DNA of 64,000 nt, from positions 24,887,002 to 24,951,001 of the forward strand of contig NC_092226.1 in NCBI RefSeq assembly GCF_036320965.1, read 5' to 3'. Both the position numbers and the translations under genes were made by a program. The notes beneath the pieces were generated by a model, which was not told the origin of the DNA, did not search any database, and saw only the letters and a list, made by a program, of their open reading frames with translations. This document shows, piece by piece, positions 12,601-23,200 of this stretch (its first letter is position 1; every line of letters begins with the position of its first letter). This DNA is from Panulirus ornatus. Its lineage: Eukaryota; Arthropoda; Malacostraca; Decapoda; Palinuridae.

Positions 12601-14369
12601 TTAATATTATGAATTACAGTCTTTTGACTCCAAATACTTAAATACCATATAAAATAACATTATACACATATTTTCAATAGATTCTGAGGTAGTTGAAAAT
12701 TTGAGCAAAAATAGATTCTGCTGAGATTTTCCGCATCGATAGTTTTATGTATGCGGAATACGAATCTATGGTGAAAATCTAAAATTTCGTATAATAACTC
12801 GAGTAATTAGCATTTAAATTTTATCGTAATTAGTCCAGGTGCTAATTACACGGTTAATATTATGAATTAGTCTTTTGACACCAAATACTTAAATGCAATA
12901 TAAAATAATATCTATACACAAATTTTCATTAAAATTTGAGGAAGTTGAGAATTGGATTTTTCTTGATTTTTTTGAAAAAATAGATTTCTTGAGATTTTCA
13001 GAATAGTTAGTTTTATGTATGTTGAATACGAATCTGTTGTGAAAATCTAAAAATTCGTATAACTACTCTAGTACTTAGCATTTAAATTTCATAATTAGTC
13101 AGGTGCTAAGTAAACGGTTAATATTATGAATTACAGTCTTTTGACTCCAACTACTTAAATACCATATAAAATAGCATCTATGCACAGATTTTCATTAGAA
13201 TCTGAGGAAGTTGAAAATTTGAGCAAAAAAAAAAAAAATGAAAGGCAATAGATTTGGATTTTTCTTAATTTTTTGAATAAGTAGATTTTCTTGAAATTTT
13301 CAGTAAGATAGTTTTATATATGCTGAATACGAATCTGTGGTCAAAATATAAAAATTTGTATAATTACTTGAGTAATTAGTGTAAAGATTTTTCATAATTA
13401 GTCCAGGTGCTAATTAAACGGTTAATATTATGAATTACAGTCTTTTGACTCCAAATACTTAAATACCATATAAAATAACATCTATCCACAGATTTTCATT
13501 AAAATCTGAGGAAGTTGAAAATTTGAGCAAAAAAATTGCAAGGCTATATATAGCCTTGGATTTTTCTTGATTTTTTTGAAAAAATAGATTTTCTTGAAAT
13601 TTTCAGCATAGATAGTTTTCTGTATGCTGAATAAGAATCTATTGTGAAAATCTAAAAAATTCCTATAACTACTCTAGTAATTAGCATTTAAATTTCATAA
13701 TTAGTCAGGTGCTAGATATACGGTTAATATTATGAATTACAGTCTTTTGACTCCAACTACTTAAATACCATATAAAATAGCATCTATGCACAGATTTTCA
13801 TTAGAATCTGAGGAAGTTGAAAATTTGAGCAAAAAAAAATTGAAAGGCTATAGCTTTGGATTTTTCTTAATTTTTTTGAATAAGTAGATTTTCTTGAAAT
13901 TTTCAGTAAGATAGTTTTATATATGCTGAATACGAATCTGTGGTCAAAATGTAAAAATTTGTATAATTACTCGAGTAATTCGTATAAAGATTTTTCATAA
14001 TTAGTCCAGGTGCTAATTAAACGGTTAATATTATGAAATACAGTCTTTTGACTCCAAATACTTAAATACCATATAAAATAACATCTATCCACAGATTTTC
14101 ATTAAAATCTGAGGAATTTGTAAATTTGAGCAAAAAAAAATGCAAGGCTATAGCCTTCAATTTTTCTTGATTTTTTTTTTTTGTAAATAGATTTTCTTGA
14201 AATGTTTAGCATAGATGGTTTTACGTATGCTGAATACGAATGAGTGGTCAAAATCTAAAAATTCGTATAATTACTCAGGTAATTAGCATTTAAATTTTAT
14301 CATAATTAGTCCAAGTGCTAATTAAACGGTTAGTATTATGAATTACAGTCTTTTGACACCAAATACTTA

Positions 14370-14604
14370 TTTTTTTTTTTTTTTTTTGCTTTGTCGCTGT
14401 CTCCCGCGTTTGCGAGGTAGCGCAAGGAAACAGACGAAAGAAATGGCCCAACCCACCCCCATACACATGTATATACATACGTCCACACACGCAAATATAC
14501 ATACCTACACAGCTTTCCATGGTTTACCCCAGACACTTCACATGCCTTGATTCAATCCACTGACAGCACGTCAACCCCGGTATACCACATCGCTCCAATT
14601 CACT
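14370..14604 (-). other. LINE 3' UTR and tail
   Basis: Non-coding end of the LINE. The final bases before the poly(A), on the minus strand, contain cgctacctcgcaaacgcggg and ctgtttccttg. The same arrangement ends the LINE copy at 45280-45350 and the two SINE-like elements at 59844-60094 and 60167-60400. This end is the presumed recognition site for the element's own reverse transcriptase. Confidence 0.85.
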
Positions 14605-14822
14605 CTATTCCTTGCCCTCCTCCTGCATGTTCAGGCCCCGATCCCACAAAATCTTTTTCACTCCATCTTTCCACCTCCAATTTGGTCTCCCTCTTCTCCT
14701 CGTTCCCTCCACCTCCGACACATATATCCTCTTGGTCAATCTTTCCTCACTCATTCTCTCCATGTGCCCGAACCATTTCAAAACACCCTCTTCTGCTCTC
14801 TCAACCACGCTCTTTTTATTCC
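14605..14822 (-). pseudogene. LINE ORF C-terminal tail (frame 4)
   Basis: The segment reads KKSVVERAEEGVLKWFGHME, then RMSEERLTKRIYVSEVEG, then RRRGRPNWRWKDGVKKIL and WDRGLNMQEE. WFGHMERM followed by a GRP-xxRW box is the usual end of RTE/jockey-type LINE proteins, probably a nucleic-acid-binding tail. It stops shortly after the LNMQ segment, and degenerate coding sequence continues for a few codons. The lead-in frame comes from the upstream segment by a one-base shift. Confidence 0.88.
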
Positions 14823-15341
14823 ACACATCTCTCTTACCCTTACGTTACTTACTCGATCAAACCACCTCACACCACACATTGTCCTCAAACATCTCATTTC
14901 CAGCACATCCATCCTCCTGCGCACAACTCTATCCATAGCCCACGCCTCGCAACCATACAACATTGTTGGAACCACTATTCCTTCAAACATCCCCATTTTT
15001 GCTTTCCGAGATAATGTTCTCGACTTCCACACATTCTTCAAGGCTCCCAGAATTTTCGCCCCCTCCCCTACCCTATGATCCACTTCCACTTCCATGGTTC
15101 CATCCGCTCCCAGATCCACTCCCAGATATCTAAAACACTTCACTTCCTCCAGTTTTTCTCCATTCAAACTCACCTCCCAATTGACTTGACCCTCAACCCT
15201 ACTGTACCTAATAACCTTGCTCTTATTCACATTTACTCTTAACTTTCTTCTTTCACACACTTTACCAAACTCAGTCACCAGCTTCTGCAGTTTCTCACAT
15301 GAATCAGCCACCAGCGCTGTATCATCAGCGAACAACTGACT
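14823..15341 (-). pseudogene. LINE reverse transcriptase motif C to C-terminal region (frame 3)
   Basis: The segment opens with VSQLFADDTALVADS, the catalytic FADD box of the polymerase. It continues with the thumb-like KLRVNVNKSKVIRY, the FRYLGVDL box (motif E), and DGTMEVEVDHRVGEGAKILG. A second copy in this window reads QLLFTNDT, so one Leu codon is missing here, but both metal-binding aspartates remain. The downstream MLYGCEAWAMD, RMDVLEMRCLRTM and VREMCG boxes are typical of RTE-type C-terminal ends. The frame is lost after MCG by loss of one A in an A-rich run. Confidence 0.92.
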
Positions 15342-17104
15342 CACTTCCTCTCATCCCCAACAGACTTCATACTTGCCCCTCTTTCCAAAACTCTTGCATT
15401 CACCTCCCTAACCACCCCATCCATAAACAAATTAAACAACCATGGAGACATCACACACCCCTGCCGCAAACCTACATTCACTGAGAACCAATCACTTTCC
15501 TCTCTTCCTACACGTACACATGCCTTACATCCTCGATAAAAACTTTTCACTGCTTCTAACAACTTGCCTCCCACACCATATATTCTTAATACCTTCCACA
15601 GAGCATCTCTATCAACTCTATCATATGCCTTTTCCAGATCCATAAATGCTACATACAAATCCATTTGCTTTTCTAAGTATTTCTCACATACATTCTTCAA
15701 AGCAAACACCTGATCCACACATCCTCTACCACTTCTGAAACCGCACTGCTCTTCCCCAATCTGATGCTCTGTACATGCCTTCACCCTCTCAATCAATATC
15801 CTCCCATATAATTTACCAGGAATACTCAACAAACTTATACCTCTGTAATTTGAGCACTCACTCTTATTCCCTTTGCCTTTGTACAATGGCACTATGCACG
15901 CATTCCGCCAATCCTCAGGCACCTCACCATGAGTCATACATACATTAAATAACCTTACCAACCAGTCAACAATACAGTCACCCCCTTTTTTAATAAATTC
16001 CACTGCAATACCATCCAAACCTGCTGCCTTGCCGGCTTTCATCTTCCGCAAAGCTTTTACTACCTCTTCTCTGTTTACCAAATCATTTTCCCTAACCCTC
16101 TCACTTTGCACACCACCTCGACCAAAACACCCTTTATCTGCCACTCTATCATCAAACACATTCAACAAACCTTCAAAATACTCACTCCATCTCCTTCTCA
16201 CATCACCACTACTTGTTATCACCTCCCCATTTGCGCCCTTCACTGAAGTTCCCATTTGCTCCCTTGTCTTACGCACTTTATTTACCTCCTTCCAGAACAT
16301 CTTTTTATTCTCCCTAAACTTTAATGATACTCTCTCACCCCAACTCTCATTTGCCCTTTTTTTAACCTCTTGCACCTTTCTCTTGACCTCCTGTCTCTTT
16401 CTTTTATACATCTCCCACTCAATTTCATTTTTTCCCTGCAAAAATCGTCCAAATGCCTCTCTCTTCTCTTTCACTAATACTCTTACTTCTTCATCCCACC
16501 ACTCACTACCCTTTCTAATCAACCCACCTCCCACTCTTCTCATGCCACAAGTATCTTTTGCGCAATCCATCACTGATTCCCTAAATACATCCCATTCCTC
16601 CCCCACTCTCCTTACTTCCATTGTTCTCACCTTTTTCCATTCTGTACTCAGTCTCTCCTGGTACTTCCTCACACAAGTCTCCTTCCCAAGCTCACTTACT
16701 CTCACCACCCTCTTCACCCCAACATTCACTCTTCTTTTCTGAAAACCCATACTAATCTTCACCTTAGCCTCCACAAGATAATGATCAGACATCCCTCCAG
16801 TTGCACCTCTCAGCACATTAACATCCAAAAGTCTCTCTTTCGCGCGCCTGTCAATTAACACGTAATCCAATAACGCTCTCTGGCCATCTCTCCTACTTAC
16901 ACAAGTATACTTATGTATATCTCGCTTTTTAAACCAGGTATTCCCAATCATCAGTCCTTTTTCAGCACATAAATCTACAAGCTCTTCACCATTTCCATTT
17001 ACAACACTGAACACCCCATGCATACCAATTATTCCCTCAACTGCCACATTACTCACCTTTGCATTCAAATCACCCATCACTATAACCCGGGTCTCGTGCA
17101 TCAA
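15341..17104 (-). pseudogene. LINE endonuclease C-terminal part plus reverse transcriptase (frame 2)
   Basis: The longest open stretch in the window, about 590 codons. It resumes the endonuclease with VIVMGDLNAKV (the GDxN box), LLDYVLIDRR, and GGMSDHYLVEAKV (the SDH catalytic box). A basic, charged linker of about 150 residues follows. Then come the RT fingers and palm: LRKMKAGKAAGLDGIAVEF, NACIVPLYKGKG, NYRGISLLSIPGKLYGRIL, QCGFRSGRGCVDQVF, motif A as AFMDLEKAYDRV, and motif B as GLRQGCVMSPWLFNLF. The frame breaks right after SVGDER, where another copy in this window (44340-44375) keeps extra bases, revealing a 7-base deletion here. Activity in a cell is unlikely because motif C lies in the next frame. 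Confidence 0.93.
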
Positions 17105-17412
17105 AACCACTAACACACTCATTCAGCTGCTCCCAAAACACTTGCCTCTCATGATCTTTCTTCTCATGCCCAGGTGCATATGCACCAATAATCACCCATC
17201 TCTCTCCATCAACTTTCAGTTTTACCCATATTAATCGAGAATTTACTTTCTTACATTCTATCACATACTCCCACAACTCCTGTTTCAGGAGTATTGCTAC
17301 TCCTTCCCTTGCTCTTGTCTTCTCACTAACCCCTGACTTTCCTCCCAAGACATTCCCAAACCACTCTTCCCCTTTACCCTTGAGCTTCGTTTCACTCAGA
17401 GCCAAAACATCT
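17085..17412 (-). pseudogene. LINE endonuclease domain, N-terminal part (frame 1)
   Basis: This piece begins LDVLALSETKLKG, which carries the conserved SET (catalytic Glu) box of APE-type exonuclease-endonuclease-phosphatase domains, and continues through REGVAILLKQELWEYVIE, LIWVKLKVDGERWVIIGAYA and ends around ECVSGFDA. The domain nicks chromosomal DNA to prime reverse transcription. The residues before LDVLAL are read from satellite DNA and are not part of the protein. The N-terminal strand that normally precedes this box is missing because of 5' truncation. The frame is lost near 17105, by a one-base gain or a two-base loss relative to the continuing frame. Confidence 0.88.
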
Positions 17413-19594
17413 AATATAAAATAACATCTATACACAGATTTTCATTAAAATCTGAGGAAGTTGAAAATTTGAGCAAATATAGCCTTGGATTTCCTTGATT
17501 TTTTTTAAAAAAATAGATTTTCTTCAAATTATCAGCATAGATAGTTTTGTGTATGCTGAATACGAATCTGTGGTCAAAACCTAAAAATTCGTATAACTAC
17601 TCGAGTAATTAGCATTTAAATTTTATCATAATTAGTCCAGGTGCTAATTATACGGTTAATATTGTGAATTACAGTCTTTTGACACTAAATACTTAAATAC
17701 AATATAAAATAACTTGTATACACAGATTTTCATTAAAATCTGAGGAAGTTGAAAATTTGAGCAACAAAAATATGGAAATATGGATTTTTCTTGATTTTTT
17801 TTGAAAAAATAGTTTTTTTCAAATTGTCAGCATAGATAGCTTTGTGCATGCTAAATACGAATCTGTGGTCAAAACCTAAAAATTCATATAACTACTCGAG
17901 TAATTAGCATTTGATTTTTATCATAATTAGCCAGGTGCTAATTAAACGGTCAATATTATGAATTACAGTTTTTTAACTCCAAATACTTAAATACCATATA
18001 AAATGACATCTATACACGGATTTTTCTTGATTTTTTTGAAAAAATAGATTTTCTTGAAATTTTAAGCATAGATAGTTTTCTGTATGCTGAATACGAATCT
18101 GTTGTGAAAATCTAAAAATTCGTATAACTACTCGAGTAATTAGCATTTAAATTTTATCATAATTAATCAGATGCTAATTAAACGGTTAATATTATGAATT
18201 AAAAAAATTTTGACTCCAAATTCTTAAATACCATATAAAATAACATCTAGATACAGATTTTCATTAAAATCTGAGGAAGTTGAAAATTTGAGCAAAAAAA
18301 ATTGTAAGGCTATAGCCTTGGATTTTTCTTGATTTTTTTGAAAAAATAGATTTTCTTGAGATTTTCAGCATAGATAGTTTTATGTATGCTGAATACGAAT
18401 CTGTTCTGAAAATCTTAAAAATTCGTATAACTACTCCAGTAATTAGCATTTAAATTTTATCGTAATTAGTCATATACTAATTAAACGGTTAATATTATGA
18501 ATTATAGTCTTTTGACACTAAATACTTAAATACCATATAAAATAACATTATACACATATTTTCATTAGATTCTGAGGAAGTTGAAAATTTGAGCAAAAAT
18601 AGATTCTGCTGAGATTTTCCGCATCGATAGTTTTATGTATGCGGAATAAGAATCTGTGGTGAAAATCTAAAAATTCGTATAATTACTCGAGTAATTAGCA
18701 TTTAAATTTTATCATAATTAGTCCAGGTGCTAATTACACATTTAATATTATGAATTAGTCTTTTGACATCAAATACTTAAATGCAATATAGAATAATATC
18801 TAAACACAAATTTTCATTAAAATCTGAGGAAGTTGAAAATTGGATTTTTCTTGATTTTTTGAAAAAATAGATTTCTTGAGATTTTCAGCATAGATAGTTT
18901 TATGTATGCTGAATACGAATCTGTTGTGAAAATCTAAAAATTCGTATAACTACTCTAGTAATTAGCATTTAAATTTCATAATTAGTCAGGTGCTAAATAA
19001 ACGGTTAATATTATGAATTACAGTCTTTTGACTCCAACTACTTAAATACCATATAAAATAGCATCTATGCACAGATTTTCATTAGAATCTGAGGAAGTTG
19101 AAAATTTGAGCAAAAAAAAAATGAAAGGCTATACCTTTGGATTTTTCTTAATTTTTTTGAATTAGTAGATTTTCTTGAAATTTTCAGCATAGATAGTTTT
19201 ATATATGCTGAATACGAATTTGTGGTCAAAATATAAAAATTTGTATAATTACTCGAGTAATTATTATAAAGATTTTTCATAATTAGTCCAGGTGCTAATT
19301 AAACGGTTAATATTATGAATTACAGTCTTTTGACTCCAAATACTTAAATACCATATAAGATAACATCTATCCACAGATTTTCATTAAAATCTGAGGAAGT
19401 TGAAAATTTGAGCAAAAAAATTGCAAGGCTATAGCCTTGGATTTTTCTTGATTTTTTTGAAAAAATAGATTTTCTTGAAATTTTCAGCATAGATAGTTTT
19501 ATGTATGCTGAATACGAAACTGTTCTGAAAATCTTCAAAATTCGCATAACTACTCTAGTAATTAGCATTTAAATTTTATCGTAATTAGTCATAT

Positions 19595-20016
19595 GCTAAT
19601 TGAACGGTTAATATTATGAATTACAGTCTTTTGACTCCAAATACTTAAATACCATATAAAATAACATTATACACATATTTTCATTAGATTCTGAGGAAGT
19701 AGAAAATTTGAGCAAAAATAGATTCTGCTGAGATTTTCCGCATCGATAGTTTTATGTATGCGGAATACGAATCTGTGGTGAAAATCTAAAAAATCGTATA
19801 ACTACGCTAATTGAACGGTTAATATTATGAATTACAGTCTTTGACTCCAAATACTTAAATACCATATAAAATAACATTATACACATATTTTCATTAGATT
19901 CTGAGGAAGTAGAAAATTTGAGCAAAAATAGATTCTGCTGAGATTTTCCGCATCGATAGTTTTATGTATGCGGAATACGAATCTGTGGTGAAAATCTAAA
20001 AATTCGTATAACTACT
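19595..20016. repeat. Recent tandem duplication within satellite
   Basis: Two adjacent short-class monomers, starting at the gctaattgaacgg landmark (19595 and 19806), are almost identical, including the rare gaagtagaaaatttg variant. The offset is 211 bases, shorter than the usual short monomer, so it is a local event rather than ordinary array structure. Confidence 0.88.
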
Positions 20017-20262
20017 TGAGTAATTAGGATTTAAATTTTATCATGATTAGTCCAGGTGCTAATTACACGGTTAATATTATGAATTACAGTCTTTTGACAC
20101 CAAATACTTAAATACAATATAAAATATATCAATATCACAAATATAACTACTTGAGTAATTAGGATTTAAATTTTATCATGATTAGTCCAGGTGCTAATTA
20201 CACGGTTAATATTATGAATTACAGTCTTTTGACACCAAATACTTAAATACAATATAAAATAA
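20008..20262. repeat. Partial-monomer tandem duplication
   Basis: The piece beginning ataactacttgagtaattag is repeated at an offset of 135 bases, with a short unrelated junction, atatatcaatatcacaa, between the copies. Only part of a monomer was copied. Confidence 0.88.
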
Positions 20263-23200
20263 TATCTATACACAAATTTTCATTAAAATCTGAGGAAGTT
20301 GAAAATTGGATTTTCTTGATTTTTTTGAAAAAATAGATTTCTTGAGATTTTCAGCATAGATAGTTTTATGTATGCTGAATACGAATCTGTTGTGAAAATC
20401 TAAAAATTCGTATAAATACTCTGGTAATTAGCATTTAAATTTCATAATTACTCACGTGCTAAATAAACGGTTTATATTATGAATTACAGTCTTTTGACTC
20501 CAACTACTTAAATACCATATAAAATAGCATCTATGCACAGATTTTCATTAGAATCTGAGGAAGTTGAAAATTTGAGCAAAAAAAATTGAAAGGCTATAGC
20601 TTTGGATTTTTCTTAATTTTTTTGAATAAGATTTTCTTGAAATTTTCAGTAATATAGTTTTATATATGCTGAATACGAATCTGTGGTCAAAATGTAAAAA
20701 TTTGTATAATTACTCGAGTAGTTAGTATAAATATTTTTCATAATCAGTCCAGCTGCTAATTAAACGATTAATATTATGAATTACAGTCTTTTGACTCCAA
20801 ATACTTAAATACCATATAAAATAACATCTATCCACAGATTTTCATTAAAATCTGAGGAATTTGTAAATTTGAGAAAAAAAAATGCAAGGCTATAATCTAG
20901 GATTTTTCTTGATTTTTTTGTAAATAGATTTTCTTGAAATTTTTCGCATAGATAGTTTTACGTACGCTGAATACGAATGTGTGGTCAAAATATAAAAATT
21001 CGTATAATTACTCAGGTAATTAGCATTTAAATTTTATCATAATTAGTGGAAGTGCTAATTAAACGGTTAATATTTTGAATTACAGTCTTTTGACACCAAA
21101 TACTTAAATATGATATAAAATAACATCTATACACAGATTTTCATCAAAATCTGAGGAAGTTGAAAATTTGATCAAAAAAAATACAAGGCTATAGCCTTGG
21201 ATTTTTCTTGATTTTTGTGAAAAAATAGATTTTCTTCAAATTTTCAGCATAGATAGTTTTGTGCATGCTAAATACGAATCTGTGGTCAAAATCTAAAAAT
21301 TCGTATAACTAGAGTAATTAACATTTAAATTTTATAATTAGTCCAGGTGCTAATTATACAGTTAATATTATGAATTACAGTCTTTTGACACCAAATACTT
21401 AAATACAATATAAAATAACTTCTATACACAGATTTTCATTAAACCTGAACTTCCCAGCATAGATAGTTTTCTGTATGCTGAATACGAATCTGTTGTGAAA
21501 ATCTAAAAATTCGTATAACTACTCGAGTAATTAGCATTTAAATTTTATCATAATTAGTCAGGTGCTAATTAAACGGTTAATATTATGAATTACAGTTTTT
21601 TGACTCCAAATACTTAAATACCATATAAAATAACATATATACTCAAATTTTCATTAAAATTTGAGGAAGTTGAAAATTGGATTTTTCTTGATTTTTTTGA
21701 AAAAATAGATTTCTTGAGATTTTCAGCATAGATAGTTTTATGTATGCTGAATACTAATCTGTTGTGAAAATCTAAAAATTCGTATAACTACTCTAGTAAT
21801 TAGCATTTAAGTTTTATAATTAGTCAGGTGCTAAGTAAACGGTTAATATATTAAATTACAGTCTTTTGACTACAACTACTTAAATACCATATAAAATAGC
21901 ATCTATACACAGATTTTCATTAGCATCTGAGGAAGTTGAAAATTTGAGCAAAAAGAAATGAAAGGCTATGGCCTTGGATTTTTCTTAATTTTTTTGAATA
22001 AATAGATTCTCTTGAAATTTTCAGTAAGATAGTTTTATATATGCTGAGTACGAATCTGTAGTCAAGATGTAAACATTTGTATAATTACTCGAGTAATTAG
22101 TATAAAAAATTTTCATAATTAGTCCAGGTGCTAATTAAACTGTTATTATTACGAATTACAGTCTTTTGACTCCAAATACTTAAATACCATATAAAATGAC
22201 ATCTATCCACAGGTTTTCATTAAAATATTGATTTTTTTGAAAAAATATATTTTCTTGAAATTTTCAGCATAGATAGTTTTATGTATGCTGAATACGAATG
22301 TGTGGTCAAAATCTAAAAATTCGTGTAATTATTCAGGTAATTAGCATTTTAATTTTATAATTAGTCCAAGTGCTAATTAAACAGTTAATATTATGAATTA
22401 CAGTCTTATGACACCAAATACTTAAATACATTATAAAATAACATCTGTACACAGATTTTCATTAAAATCTGAGGAAGTTGAAAATTTGAGCAAAACAAAA
22501 AATGCAAGGCTATAGCCTTGGATTTTTCTTGATTTATTGAAAAAATAGATTTTCTTGAAATTTTCAGCATAGATATTTCACTTTATGCTGAATACCAATC
22601 TGTTGTGAAAATCTAAAAATTCGTATAACTACTCGAGTAATTAGCATTTAAATTTTATCATAATTAGTCAGGTGCTAATTAAACGGTTAATATTATGAAT
22701 TACAGTCTTTTGACTCCAAATACTTAAATACCATATAAAATAACATTATACACATATTTTCATTAGATTCTGAGGAAGTTGAAAATTTGAGCAAAAATAG
22801 ATTCTGCTGAGATTTTCCGCATCGATAGTTTTATGTATGCGGCGTACGAATCTATGGTGAAAATCTAATAATTCGTATAACTACTCGAGTAATTAGCATT
22901 TAAATTTTATCGTAATTAGTCCAGGTTCTAATTACACGGTTAATATTATGAATTAGTCTTTTGACACCAAATACTTAAATGCAATATAAAATAATATCTA
23001 TACACAAATTTTCATTAAAATCAGAGGAAGTTGAAAATTGGATTTTTCTTGATTTTTTTGAAAAAATAGATTTCTTGAGATTTTCAGCATAGATAGTTTT
23101 ATGTATGCTGAATACGAATCTGTTGTGAAAATCTAAAAATTCGTATAGCTACTCTAGTAATTAGCATTTAAATTTCATAATTAGTCAGGTGCTAAGTAAA

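Larger units (their letters stand above)
4828..14369. repeat. AT-rich satellite array, left block (about 295-bp monomer)
   Basis: Tandem head-to-tail copies of one AT-rich monomer. Landmarks in order: taattagcatttaaatttt, gtccaggtgctaattaaacg, ttaatattatgaattacagt, cttttgactccaaatactta, gattttcattaaaatctgag, aaggctatagcctt, ttttcttgattttttt, gcatagatagttttatgtat, aattcgtataactactcgag. Spacing of the gattttcatt landmark is mostly 290 to 303 bases. A second class, about 245 bases, lacks the aaggctatagcctt region and reads gattttccgcatcgatag; a third keeps gaaaattggatttttcttg but lacks the bases before it. Several short dyads recur: aaggctatagcctt, agattttcattaaaatct, attactcgagtaat. Function is unknown; centromeric or heterochromatic use is possible but not shown. 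Minus-strand open frames of 60 to 75 codons recur once per monomer and are not genes. Confidence 0.97.
14370..17412 (-). mobile_element. 5'-truncated non-LTR retrotransposon (RTE/jockey-type LINE) inserted in satellite
   Basis: On the minus strand this element reads endonuclease, reverse transcriptase, C-terminal domain, 3' UTR and a poly(A) tail (poly-T at 14370-14387 on the plus strand). The satellite resumes on either side at nearly the same monomer position (caaatactta on the left, aatataaaataac on the right), with about five satellite bases missing and no clear target-site duplication. The 5' end starts inside the endonuclease domain, as expected of incomplete target-primed reverse transcription. 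Non-satellite base composition ends abruptly at both borders. Three frame breaks (near 17105, 15342 and 14822) prevent a continuous protein. Assignment to a LINE is firm; RTE-like rather than another clade is from remembered family resemblance. Confidence 0.94.

Noticed and set aside
14547..15078. Plus-strand open frames opposite the LINE
   Set aside because: They are antisense shadows of the minus-strand LINE coding sequence, whose frames carry the RT and endonuclease motifs.
16029..16742. 237-codon Ser/Phe/Leu-rich plus-strand frame
   Set aside because: Antisense of the basic linker of the LINE protein; composition mirrors Lys/Glu/Arg codons.
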